From Phaeovulum molybdatiresistens (GTDB lineage Bacteria; Pseudomonadota; Alphaproteobacteria; Rhodobacterales; Rhodobacteraceae): a DNA stretch of 64,000 nt. The position numbers and the translations under genes were made by a program. Shown piece by piece: positions 18,575 through 26,636 of the stretch. How positions within the stretch are numbered: the stretch's first letter is position 1; each line of letters starts with the position of its first letter. Under the pieces are notes generated by a model, which was not told the DNA's origin, did not search any database, and was given only the letters and a program-made list of their open reading frames with translations. The DNA is taken from assembly GCF_023544865.1 (NCBI RefSeq), contig NZ_JAMJFX010000006.1, positions 92,023 through 156,022 on the forward strand, given 5' to 3'.

Positions 18575-18739
18575 CTACACCACAAAGACGCCCAGAATGC
18601 CCAGCCAGACCAGCAGGCAGCCGCCGATCACGATCCGGCGCAGCGTGGTGCGGCGGATGCCATCGGTGGCGCAGCCCCGGCGGGGGCCGGGTGGGGCGTC
18701 GGCGGGCCGGAGCCCGGTTGAATGCGGATCAGGCGTCAT
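18575..18739 (-). CDS. Small single-pass membrane protein A (paralogue pair)
   Basis: 54 residues, too short for a 60-residue cut-off. A Pro/Gly/Arg-rich cytoplasmic N-terminus (MTPDPHSTGLRPADAPPG) is followed by a basic patch (RRTTLRR) and one hydrophobic helix to the end (IVIGGCLLVWLGILGVFVV). The helix region matches that of the 55-residue protein at 21102: T-L-x-R-I-V-I-x-G-C-x-x-V-W-x-G-I-x-G. This similarity between two independent short frames in one locus is the main support for both being real. It lies 77 bp after the GT4 gene and upstream of the megasynthase on the same strand. The ribosome site is weak. The topology predicts an N-in, C-terminally anchored inner-membrane peptide; its function is unknown. 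Confidence 0.65.
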   Translation of the reverse strand: MTPDPHSTGLRPADAPPGPRRGCATDGIRRTTLRRIVIGGCLLVWLGILGVFVV

Positions 18740-18816
18740 GCGGCGTTATCTAGCATGATTTGCGCGGGATGCACGGGGGTCCGCGCACCGCACAGCGCGC
18801 ATGGGCAGGAAGGCGC

Positions 18817-20082
18817 TTACCGCGCGCGCCGGCCAATCGGGTAAAGTTGCGGCCCCGCCACAGCCCGGGTCTGCGGCGCCAGAATGCCGTGGTAAAGCCG
18901 CTGCAATGCCTCGGCCCAGGCCCCGGGCGTCAGCGCGATCTGCGCCGCCGCGGCGGGCGCGCGCGCGGCCAAGGCGCCAATCAGGGCATCGTCTTGCGAC
19001 AGCCGGTGCAGGACCGCGGCCAGATCGCCCGCATCCCCCGCCCGAAACGCCAGACCCGCACCGGCCCGGCAGATGCCTGCCGCCAGCAACATACTGTCCG
19101 ACAGGACCACCGGCACCCCTGCTTGCAGCGCCTCAACCGGCACAAGTCCGAAGGGCTCTGGCCCAAGGGTGGGCGAAATCACGGCGCGGGCGGCGGCCAT
19201 CGCGCGGGCAATCCCGGCCCTCTCCGCCCAGCCCGTGCAGGGATATTCGGGATAATCGGCCTGCATCCGCGCCCGGTCCACCCCATCGCCCACAAAGCGC
19301 AGGGCAACACCCGCCCGCCGCGCGGCCTGTGCCAGAACGAAGACGCCCTTGTAGGCGTGCATGTCGCCCACATACAGAAATTCGCGCGCTGATCGCGGGT
19401 CCACAGACTGCGCCAAAAGCGGCTCGACCGGGTTTGCGATCGTCACCACCCGACCCGGCAACCGCAGACGCGGCGCCATATCCGCATGGATCAGCACCGT
19501 CGTCGCCGCCCCGGACAGGCGCGCAGTGCCGTGGTTCTGGATCAGCTGCCGCGCCACGCGCCATAGCTTTTGCGGATAGCTGCGCTTGTCGCAATGGCGC
19601 GCCACACAGCCCGGTGACAGCGCCCGCCGGTTGCAGGTTGTCCCCGCGCGGAAATCAAAGAAACTGCCACTGGGACAGGCCAGAAAATAATCATGCGCAT
19701 GCAGCACCGTGCGCGCCGCACAGCGCGCCAGCGGCGCCAGCACCGCAGGCGACAGGGTCTGATGAAAGCCATGCAGGTGATAGATCGTGCGCGCATCGTC
19801 ATGGCGCGCGATCCAATCCGCCAGGGCCCGCCGCGCCGCGTCATTCCAAAGCCCGCTGACCGCCGCGGACAGCGCCCCCTGATCCAACAGCCGCCGCCCG
19901 CCAAGCGCGATCAGCTCCGCCCCCGCCGGGGCCTGATCGCCGCTGTCGCCGGCAAAGATCGTCACCGCAATCCCGGCTTGCAGCAACAGCCGCGCCTGCA
20001 GCAGCGCAAGCCCCGACGCCCCCCCGCGCGCCGACGCGAAATCGGTCAGGATGACCACGCGCGACGGCGCCGCCGGGGTCAT
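18817..20082 (-). CDS. Glycosyltransferase family 4
   Basis: 421 residues with a GT-B fold. The N-terminal half starts VVILTDFASARGGASGLALLQARLL, the Gly-rich acceptor-side loop of GT4 enzymes. The C-terminal half has FLYVGDMHAYKGVFVLAQAARRAGVALRF-type features and the donor-binding E-x7-E segment in PTLGPEPFGLVPVEALQAGVPVV. It transfers a sugar from a nucleotide donor to the growing lipid-linked repeat unit on the cytoplasmic face. Its start overlaps the stop of the GT2 gene upstream by four bases, so the two are translationally coupled. The sugar and linkage cannot be read from the sequence. Confidence 0.88.
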   Translation of the reverse strand: MTPAAPSRVVILTDFASARGGASGLALLQARLLLQAGIAVTIFAGDSGDQAPAGAELIALGGRRLLDQGALSAAVSGLWNDAARRALADWIARHDDARTIYHLHGFHQTLSPAVLAPLARCAARTVLHAHDYFLACPSGSFFDFRAGTTCNRRALSPGCVARHCDKRSYPQKLWRVARQLIQNHGTARLSGAATTVLIHADMAPRLRLPGRVVTIANPVEPLLAQSVDPRSAREFLYVGDMHAYKGVFVLAQAARRAGVALRFVGDGVDRARMQADYPEYPCTGWAERAGIARAMAAARAVISPTLGPEPFGLVPVEALQAGVPVVLSDSMLLAAGICRAGAGLAFRAGDAGDLAAVLHRLSQDDALIGALAARAPAAAAQIALTPGAWAEALQRLYHGILAPQTRAVAGPQLYPIGRRAR

Positions 20083-20972
20083 TCGAAATCCGCCACGCGG
20101 TCGGGGCGCAGTCGCCCGCGCATCAGATCGGCCAGCGCCCGCAGGTTGCCGCGCAGCCGTCCACGGCGGTCAACCTCAGGCTCAGGTCGAAGCGAAAGAA
20201 CCAAGTTCGCCAACAGGTTACGCGCCATGATCGCAAAGGCGCGGCGCGGGCGCATGGTGCGCTTGGCGCGCAGATACAGCGGATTGGCGATCTGCGAATA
20301 GCCCAGCCGCAGGCCACTGCTGCGCCCCGTCTTGGTGCCCAGATGGATGCCGCGCAGCGCATCGGCCCGCACGATCCGCCCGCATTGCGCCAGTTGGCGT
20401 GAAAAATCCACATCCTCCAGCCAGCCATAAAGTGGCAGCCGCGGATCGAACCGCAGCCCCCGCGCCAGCACATCGCGCAGCCGGATCGCCATGTTGCAGC
20501 CATAGCCGTTATAGACCGCGACCAGATCGCCCGGCCCCGCCTGCGGGGAAAGCGCATCCAGCCGCGCGCGCGCGCCATCGGCGTCCAGTCCGGGGCCGTG
20601 GATGCCATCGGCCAGCACCGCGCCCGTTGCCATCACAATATCGGAATGATCGCGAAACAGCGCCTCGAGCCGCGCCAGATAATCACGCGCCATCAGGAAA
20701 TCATCGTCCAGAAACAGCAGCACATCGCCCGGCCCGGCGCCTTGCGCCGCGATCTCCAGCGCGCGGTTGCGCTGCCGTGTCAGCCCGATGTCCGAGCGCT
20801 GCAGCACAAGCCTGACCGGCAACCCGGTCAGCGCCGCGGGGTCGATGTCACCTTCGCGGGCAAAGACCACGATCACCAGATCGGGCCGCCGCGTCTGGCA
20901 GGCAATGTCGCGGATCGTGCGCGCCACAACCGCGCGCCGCCCCGTGGTGGGAATGGCGATCACGACGCGCAT
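20079..20972 (-). CDS. Glycosyltransferase family 2
   Basis: 297 residues from MRVVIAIPTTGRRAVVARTI; an upstream in-frame ATG at 21050 adds 26 residues unlike the family and is rejected, as AGGTGG precedes 20972. This is a GT-A fold: an N-terminal nucleotide-binding strand, SDIGLTRQRNRAL, and the metal-binding motif LLFLDDDF near residues 93-100. A later YGWLEDVDFS segment supplies the usual ED acid/base pair. It is a cytoplasmic inverting transferase adding one sugar to the EPS repeat unit. It forms a two-gene unit with the following GT4 gene. Confidence 0.88.
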   Translation of the reverse strand: MRVVIAIPTTGRRAVVARTIRDIACQTRRPDLVIVVFAREGDIDPAALTGLPVRLVLQRSDIGLTRQRNRALEIAAQGAGPGDVLLFLDDDFLMARDYLARLEALFRDHSDIVMATGAVLADGIHGPGLDADGARARLDALSPQAGPGDLVAVYNGYGCNMAIRLRDVLARGLRFDPRLPLYGWLEDVDFSRQLAQCGRIVRADALRGIHLGTKTGRSSGLRLGYSQIANPLYLRAKRTMRPRRAFAIMARNLLANLVLSLRPEPEVDRRGRLRGNLRALADLMRGRLRPDRVADFE

Positions 20973-21101
20973 GGGGCCACCTGCCACATTTTGGGCACGA
21001 TTCCGCGCGATCCTACATCTGATAGCGTTTTTCGCTTGATTCGGCGCCAACCCGACAGCATCGTCGGGAAAAGCCTCAAAACGACAAGAAGGCCTGCAGG
21101 C

Positions 21102-21269
21102 ATGTCACAAGAACGCACCGTCACCCTTGGCCAGACCGCCCACCGCCCGTCACCGCTGCGGACCGCGCGTGAATGGTTCTGCCGGCAATCCGGGCCGACG
21201 CTGAACCGGATCGTGATCCTGGGCTGCGGCGTGGTCTGGACGGGGATCATCGGCGCCAGCCTCCTGTAA
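21102..21269 (+). CDS. Small single-pass membrane protein B (paralogue pair)
   Basis: 55 residues. ATG 21102 has AGAAGG 10 bases upstream. The soluble N-terminus MSQERTVTLGQTAHRPSPLR is followed by REWFCRQSGPTLNR and a C-terminal hydrophobic helix IVILGCGVVWTGIIGASLL. The last 23 residues match protein A at 18575-18739 (TLxRIVIxGCxxVWxGIxG). It is divergent from the GT2 gene and convergent with the sugar transferase gene, 17 bp from its end. A GTCGGG/CCCGAC inverted repeat (21051-21068) lies upstream and could be its operator. No known family is recognised. Possible roles are assembly factor for the Wzx/Wzy/initiating-transferase complex or anchor for the soluble megasynthase; this is inference. 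Confidence 0.65.
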   Translation: MSQERTVTLGQTAHRPSPLRTAREWFCRQSGPTLNRIVILGCGVVWTGIIGASLL

Positions 21270-21286
21270 TCAAAGACACGCCCGGC

Positions 21287-21991
21287 CTAACAGGCGCCGT
21301 TGCCGTTCAGCATCACGCGGATCGTGCGCAGGATGATCCACAGATCCATCCAAAAGCTGCGATAGCGGGCATAATGCACGTCCATCCGGACCCGGTCGTC
21401 ATAGGTCGTGCTGCTGCGGCCCATCACCTGCCACAGCCCGGTCACACCGGGGCGCAACGACAGATAATGTTCAAGATGATCGCCATAGCGCCGCGCCTCA
21501 TCGGCGACGATCGGCCGGGGCCCCACCACCGACATCTCGCCCCGGATCACGTTCCAGAATTGCGGCAGCTCATCCAGGCTGGTCTTGCGCAGAAACGCAC
21601 CCAGGCAGGTGATCCGCGGATCGTTCTCCAGCTTCTGGGTCGCCTCCCATTCCGCACGCGCGACCGGATCGCTTTCCAGGATGCGCTGCAGCCGCGCCTC
21701 GGCATCGACCGCCATCGTGCGGAACTTCAGGCACCCGAAGCTTTTGCCATTGTGGCCGACGCGCTGGTGCCGGAAAAACACCGGCCCGCCTTCGGTCAGC
21801 AGGATCGCGCCCGAAATCAGCAACAGGAAGGGCGCAAAGAACATAAGCGCCAGAATGGAAAAGACCTTGTCGAAAACGATTTTAAGCGCAGCGGCAGACC
21901 CATTCAATTTACCGCATTCAACCACAGCGCGAAAAGACGTGTTTTCAGTCGCTGATGCGGCATATTTCTTTGTATCTACACCAATGCGCAT
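21287..21991 (-). CDS. Undecaprenyl-phosphate sugar phosphotransferase (ExoY/WcaJ-type)
   Basis: 234 residues, the short form without the N-terminal four-helix domain of WcaJ. One hydrophobic segment (ALMFFAPFLLLISGAILLTEGGP, residues about 48-70) is followed by the catalytic region of bacterial sugar transferases: VFFRHQRVGHNGKSFGCLKFRTM, LRKTSLDELPQFWNVIRGEMSVVGPRP and RPGVTGLWQVMGRS. It starts EPS repeat-unit synthesis by putting a sugar-1-phosphate on undecaprenyl phosphate at the inner membrane. It is the single initiating transferase in the locus. The 188 bp upstream (21992-22179) is AT-rich and probably holds its promoter, so it may be regulated apart from wzx/wzy. Confidence 0.92.
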   Translation of the reverse strand: MRIGVDTKKYAASATENTSFRAVVECGKLNGSAAALKIVFDKVFSILALMFFAPFLLLISGAILLTEGGPVFFRHQRVGHNGKSFGCLKFRTMAVDAEARLQRILESDPVARAEWEATQKLENDPRITCLGAFLRKTSLDELPQFWNVIRGEMSVVGPRPIVADEARRYGDHLEHYLSLRPGVTGLWQVMGRSSTTYDDRVRMDVHYARYRSFWMDLWIILRTIRVMLNGNGAC

Positions 21992-22179
21992 AGCCCCTCA
22001 CCAAACCTGAAACCGAATATGTCCGAATACGGCGCGAGAATTCACCCGAATCGAGGCGCCAAATAAAAGCGACCCTATCCTTTGGTATTCTATTCTTTTT
22101 CCCTTCGAAAATAACCCTGCCCAAATGGTCAATCCGAAATACAGCCATGCCGGGAATCCATTCGCCCCGGCACACCCGC

Positions 22180-23619
22180 TCAGGCGATCGGGCGCCGCGC
22201 CCGGCGCAGCGTCCGGCGCAACTGGCCATCCAGCGCCAGCAGCACACCGGCGTAAACGCCGACCAGAACCACCGATCCGGCAACCGCGCGCAACAGCGCC
22301 TGAACCCCGTCCAGCGGGAAGGCCCCGCGCAGCGCCAGGGCCGCGCCAAATGCGACCGCCGCAGCCAAAAATCCGCGCCAGGACCGTGCCAGAATGGCCC
22401 GCCAGCTGATGCCGGCGTAATGGCCCAGCACGCGGGCATTGATGACAAAGGCCACCGCGCCTGCCGCCACCTGCGCCCAAGCGGTGGCAACCATGCCATA
22501 GGGCGCCGCGATCAGGATCAGCCCGATCCCGACCGAGGCATTCAGCCCCACCACCACCGGCATCACCCGCACCGCCCCGGCCAACGACAGGACCGGCTCC
22601 AGCGCAAAGCCGGTGGCGAACAGCGCCTGCGCCAACGCCAGCACCTGCACCACCGGCACCGCCGGGCGCCATTGCTCCCCCAACAGGCCCACCGTCACAT
22701 CCTCGGCAAACAGGGCCAGGCAGGCGAACAGGGGCACCGAAATCGCCAGCAGCGCGGGGAAGAACCGATTGGCACGCGCGCGAAAGCCGGTGGTTCCGCC
22801 CACCGCATCGCGGCTGCGGCGAAACAGGCTCCAGGCCAGGACGCGGGTGGGCTCGCCCAGCACCTCGCTCAAGACCAGCGACAGACGCTCGCCCACGCGG
22901 TAATAGCCCGCCGCCGCCGCACCAAAGGCTCCGCCGACAATGAAGGTCGCGGTGTGGACGCGCAGATTGGTCATCAGCCGAACGACAACGATCCGCGCCC
23001 AGAACCGCAGCGCCGCCCGCAGGTCGTCGCGCGGCACCCAGGGCGCGGGCGCCAGGCGCACCACCGCCAGCCCCAGCGCAAGCCACACGAAGGTGCCCGC
23101 GATCCGCCCGAGAGCCAGCGCAAAGACCCCATATCCGGCCCGCAGCGCCACGACCGACACCACCAGATGCACCAGATCGGCGGTGATGGCGATCAGCGCC
23201 GCGGCGGACAGCCGGTCCTGCCAGTTCATGATCCCGGCCACCGTATTGCCCGCGCTTGCCAGCAGGATCGTCAGCGCGAACAGCTGCATCAGCGGTGCCA
23301 CCTGCGGATTGGACGTGACCAGCGGCACCAGCAGGCTGAACCCCAGTGCAATGCCCGTCAGCACCGCGCCGCCGATCAGCGCCAGCGTCAGCACCCGGCG
23401 CAGGCCCGCCACCGGCCCTTGCCATTGCATCACATATTCCGGCCACCCCGCCCCGGCGACCAAGGCCAGCAGCATCGACCAGGCCGACACGATCGCAAAG
23501 ACGCCGAATTCGGCCGGCGCCATGATCTTGGCGGCGTAGAGAAAGATCAGGAACTGCGCGCCATGCGAGAAGACCCGCGATACCGCCGTCAGGACCCCGC
23601 CGCGCATTGCCCCGCTCAT
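22180..23619 (-). CDS. Polysaccharide flippase, Wzx-like
   Basis: 479 residues with about 12-14 hydrophobic segments evenly spread. The N-terminus (GAMRGGVLTAVSRVFSHGAQFLIFLYAAKIMAPAEFGVFAI) has the typical start of the MOP/PST polysaccharide-transporter family, including the PxEFGxFAI signature. It moves the undecaprenyl-linked repeat unit to the periplasmic face of the inner membrane. Its start overlaps the stop of the upstream polymerase-like gene by four bases. A basic tail (RRTLRRARRP) is cytoplasmic. Confidence 0.88.
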   Translation of the reverse strand: MSGAMRGGVLTAVSRVFSHGAQFLIFLYAAKIMAPAEFGVFAIVSAWSMLLALVAGAGWPEYVMQWQGPVAGLRRVLTLALIGGAVLTGIALGFSLLVPLVTSNPQVAPLMQLFALTILLASAGNTVAGIMNWQDRLSAAALIAITADLVHLVVSVVALRAGYGVFALALGRIAGTFVWLALGLAVVRLAPAPWVPRDDLRAALRFWARIVVVRLMTNLRVHTATFIVGGAFGAAAAGYYRVGERLSLVLSEVLGEPTRVLAWSLFRRSRDAVGGTTGFRARANRFFPALLAISVPLFACLALFAEDVTVGLLGEQWRPAVPVVQVLALAQALFATGFALEPVLSLAGAVRVMPVVVGLNASVGIGLILIAAPYGMVATAWAQVAAGAVAFVINARVLGHYAGISWRAILARSWRGFLAAAVAFGAALALRGAFPLDGVQALLRAVAGSVVLVGVYAGVLLALDGQLRRTLRRARRPIA

Positions 23620-25031
23620 GCCCGCGGCCCCGGCATCGTTGGCGCAAGCCGGCCCGGGGCCTGCGCCGCGCGCGCCGGTGCGCCCTGCCGCACCGCCGCC
23701 GCCATCGCCAGCACCGTGACCAGATGCAGCGTCGGGTCGGGCGTGGTGCCCGCGATCAGCATCGCTGACAGAAGCGTCAGCGCCGAAACCCGCGCCGCCA
23801 GAAACACCCGGCGCGCCTCATTCCCCGCAGGCACCGCCAGCGGCCCGATCGAGGCCCAGACAAACCCCAGAAACAACACCGCCCCCGGCAGGCCCACATT
23901 GCTCAGCAGCACCGAAATCAACCCATTGGCCCGCAGCGACCCCGCCCCCGCGCCAAGCCCCCAGGTCTGCACAAAAGCGTCAAACCCCGCACGCGCCCAG
24001 GCCCCCCGCTCCAGCCCCGAGGCACTGTCCCCCTTGGACAGGATCAGCCGGTCCACCAGATCGCCCGCCAGCGCGGATACCGCCGGCGACAGCAGCGCCA
24101 GGCTGAACCCCGCGGCCAGGGCCGCCAGACAGATCACCAGCCCATGACCAAAGGCACGGCTCATGCCCGCGCCCAGATAGCTGCGCGCGTGCCAGGCAAT
24201 CGCCAGCCCCGCCGCCGCCAGCGCCACCAGCCCCGACGATGACAAGGAAGCCAGCGCCCCCCCCAGACAGGCCAGCGCCAGCATCCCGTCGCGCGCCCGC
24301 CGCCCGATCAGGAACGACATCGCGAAATAGCCCGCCAGCGCCGCCGAGGCCGCGCCAAAGCTCGACGCTTCGGCAAACCCGCCGATCACCCGGGCAAAGC
24401 CGCCCATCGTATGTTCATTGTTCAGCGTGTAATCGGCGGTCCGGATCACCGCCAGAAGACTGTCCAGCTGCACCAGATCCAGCGCGCCCAGCACCAGGTT
24501 CACCCCCGCCGCCCAGATCATCGCGGTTTCGCCAAACTGCGGGCCGCGGCGGGCGAATGTTGTGCTTGCCACGATGAAGACCCCCGCCGACAGGGTGATA
24601 TACAACGTCTGGGCCAGGTTCGAATTGTTTGGCGCCAGCGGGAACATGGTGGATGGGAACAGGGCGCTGACCGGCGTGCCCGCCAGGCTGACCGACATCG
24701 GAAAGATCAGGAAATCGCCCGCGAACAGCCGCACCAGCACCGTGGCCGAAAAGGCCGCATAGGCCGCGAACAGCACGACGAACAGCCCCGCCCCCGACAG
24801 GGGCACCGGCCCCGCCCGCCGCCTGTCACCGACCCAACGCAAGACGCCAAGCGCCAGGGTCAACCCCGCCAGCACATGCGCCGCAAGCGCCGACAACCCC
24901 CCGATCGCCAGCGCCGCGAACATCCCCATCGGCAGCGCGGCCACCGTCACCCGCAGGCTGTTGTCCGGGTCGCGCAGCACCGCCACAAGCCACAGCGCAA
25001 GCAGAACACCGAAGGCGGGATAAACGCTCAT
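23616..25031 (-). CDS. O-antigen ligase/polymerase-like membrane protein (Wzy candidate)
   Basis: 471 residues with about 11-12 predicted membrane helices and a longer periplasmic loop before the last helices (residues about 330-380, with ALAGDLVDRLILSKGDSASGLERG and TWGLGAGAGSLRANG). The R-x-G-x6-G-x-G-x-G pattern in that loop fits the Wzy_C/O-antigen-ligase superfamily. With a flippase next to it and no other candidate in the locus, it is most likely the EPS polymerase that joins repeat units in the periplasm. Polymerases are poorly conserved, so the call rests on topology and context. Confidence 0.7.
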   Translation of the reverse strand: MSVYPAFGVLLALWLVAVLRDPDNSLRVTVAALPMGMFAALAIGGLSALAAHVLAGLTLALGVLRWVGDRRRAGPVPLSGAGLFVVLFAAYAAFSATVLVRLFAGDFLIFPMSVSLAGTPVSALFPSTMFPLAPNNSNLAQTLYITLSAGVFIVASTTFARRGPQFGETAMIWAAGVNLVLGALDLVQLDSLLAVIRTADYTLNNEHTMGGFARVIGGFAEASSFGAASAALAGYFAMSFLIGRRARDGMLALACLGGALASLSSSGLVALAAAGLAIAWHARSYLGAGMSRAFGHGLVICLAALAAGFSLALLSPAVSALAGDLVDRLILSKGDSASGLERGAWARAGFDAFVQTWGLGAGAGSLRANGLISVLLSNVGLPGAVLFLGFVWASIGPLAVPAGNEARRVFLAARVSALTLLSAMLIAGTTPDPTLHLVTVLAMAAAVRQGAPARAAQAPGRLAPTMPGPRA

Positions 25032-25144
25032 CGCGCCCGCCCCCCCACGCCGACCCGCGCCTTGGGCGGGACGGGAAAGTCTTTGCCAAGCGGGCCGGTC
25101 CTGACCAATACTGGTGCGGAAACCGAACCAGGGGGGGCCGCGCC

Positions 25145-25951
25145 ATGGGCATCCGGCAAGGCGTCAAGGCGGGGCTGGGCATGATGCGCGGGCAGATCGG
25201 CCTGCCCGCCCGCGCCCTGTGGAACCGCGCGCTGGCCACAACGCCGCTGGCGCCCGCCTTCATCGGCGCCTATCCAGACCCCGCCACCGCGCTGGCCAGC
25301 CTGCCCGCCCGCACCCCCGGCGGCTATGACCATGACGCCGTCGCCCAAGTGTCCTTTGACCGGATGTGCCAGCTGCAGCTGTGGGATTACCCGGTGCTGT
25401 TCTGGCTGGACCGGCTGCAGCGCCCCGGATTGCGGGTGCTGGACATGGGTGGCCACATGGGCACGAAATACATTGTCTTCGGCCCGTTCCTGCCGCTGGC
25501 TGACTGGGACTGGTGCGTCTGCGACCTGCCCGCGATCATCCGTGCCGCCCGCGCCCGCCAGGACCGGGGCGGCCTGCCCGCCGCGATCCGCTTTGTCACC
25601 GACCCCGACGCGACCACGACACCCGATCTGTTGCTGGCCTCGGGGGTGATGCAATACATGGATGCCTCGTTGGGCGATCTGATCGGCCGCCTGCCCGGAC
25701 CGCCCCGCCATATCGTGCTGAACAAGGTCGCCACCCGCGAAGGCGCGTCGGTCACCACGCTGGAACGCATCGGCCCGGCGCGCGTGCCCTATCAGATGCG
25801 CAACCGCCCCGCCCTTGAGGCCGAGATCGCGGCGCTTGGCTATCGGATTCTGGACCGGTGGGATATCCCCTCGCTCAGCCATGTGATCCCCACCCATCCC
25901 GCGCTTGGCGCCAGCCGCAGCCTTGGCTACTGCCTGGAACGTCTGGACTGA
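25145..25951 (+). CDS. TIGR04325-like methyltransferase
   Basis: 268 residues. The N-terminal motif FIGAYPDPATALASLPARTPGGYD is characteristic of TIGR04325-type putative methyltransferases in polysaccharide loci. It is followed by a SAM-binding-like strand, LRVLDMGGHMGTKYIVF, near residues 96-112, and LLLASGVMQYM near 160-170. It probably methylates a sugar hydroxyl of the EPS repeat unit or a terminal residue. An AGGGGGGG-like run precedes the ATG. It is divergent from the polymerase gene and convergent with the phosphopantetheinyl transferase gene, which it overlaps by 77 bp. Confidence 0.7.
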   Translation: MGIRQGVKAGLGMMRGQIGLPARALWNRALATTPLAPAFIGAYPDPATALASLPARTPGGYDHDAVAQVSFDRMCQLQLWDYPVLFWLDRLQRPGLRVLDMGGHMGTKYIVFGPFLPLADWDWCVCDLPAIIRAARARQDRGGLPAAIRFVTDPDATTTPDLLLASGVMQYMDASLGDLIGRLPGPPRHIVLNKVATREGASVTTLERIGPARVPYQMRNRPALEAEIAALGYRILDRWDIPSLSHVIPTHPALGASRSLGYCLERLD

Positions 25952-26636
25952 CCGCCCCCGGCCAGCCCGCGCACGGCACGATCCGCAGCCCGCGCCCGCG
26001 CGTTTCCACCGCCAGCGCCCCGATCAGCCCCGGCCCCGGCGCCAGATGCACCAGCGTCCAATCGCGCACCTGCCCCCCCGTCAGGCGCTGCAGGCGGGCG
26101 GGTTCATCACCGCGCAGCGTCACATCAAAGGCCTTCAGATCCATCGACAGCCCCTGCCCCAGCGCCTTGATCACCGCTTCCTTGCGCGTCCAGCAGCGAT
26201 AGAACCCCGCCAGCCAGTCCGCCCCAGCCAGCCCCATCAAGGCGCCATATTCCCGGTCCGAGAAATGATGCCGCGCCACCGCCGCCTCAATCGGGCGGAT
26301 CGCCTCGATGTCCAGCCCCGGCTGCGCGCCATCACTGACCGCCAGCGCCGCGCGCCCGCCTGAATGGCTCAGGTTGAAGGCAAGATCGCCCGCCCCATCA
26401 ACCTCGGGTCGGCCGAAATCGTTATAGCGAAACCCGATGGCCTGCGGCGCACGGCCCAGATAGCCGCCCAGAATTTCCCGCAACCGGCCCCGCCCGGCGA
26501 CAAAGCCATCGCGATCAGACGGGCGCAGAAAGCGGTCCGCGCGCGCAACCTCATCCGCCGACAGCAGCGCCCGGAACCGGCGCAGCCGCGCCGCCGGTTG
26601 CGCCAAGGGCCAGGCCCAAAGATCGACCCTTACCAT
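25875..26636 (-). CDS. 4'-phosphopantetheinyl transferase, Sfp type
   Basis: 253 residues. Core motifs of the Sfp family are present: NDFGRPEVDGAGDLAFNLSHSGG, the Mg-binding GLDIEAIRP near residues 100-108, and FYRCWTRKEAVIKALGQGL near 145-163 (W-x-K-E-A-x-x-K). The enzyme transfers phosphopantetheine from coenzyme A to carrier-domain serines. The only carrier proteins in the window are the three in the megasynthase, so that is its likely client. Its start overlaps the end of the GT4 gene by 7 bp, placing it in the wza-wzc-GT4 operon. This ties megasynthase activation to EPS expression. The C-terminal about 25 residues overlap the methyltransferase gene on the other strand and look unconserved. 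Confidence 0.92.
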   Translation of the reverse strand: MVRVDLWAWPLAQPAARLRRFRALLSADEVARADRFLRPSDRDGFVAGRGRLREILGGYLGRAPQAIGFRYNDFGRPEVDGAGDLAFNLSHSGGRAALAVSDGAQPGLDIEAIRPIEAAVARHHFSDREYGALMGLAGADWLAGFYRCWTRKEAVIKALGQGLSMDLKAFDVTLRGDEPARLQRLTGGQVRDWTLVHLAPGPGLIGALAVETRGRGLRIVPCAGWPGAVSPDVPGSSQGCGWRQARDGWGSHG

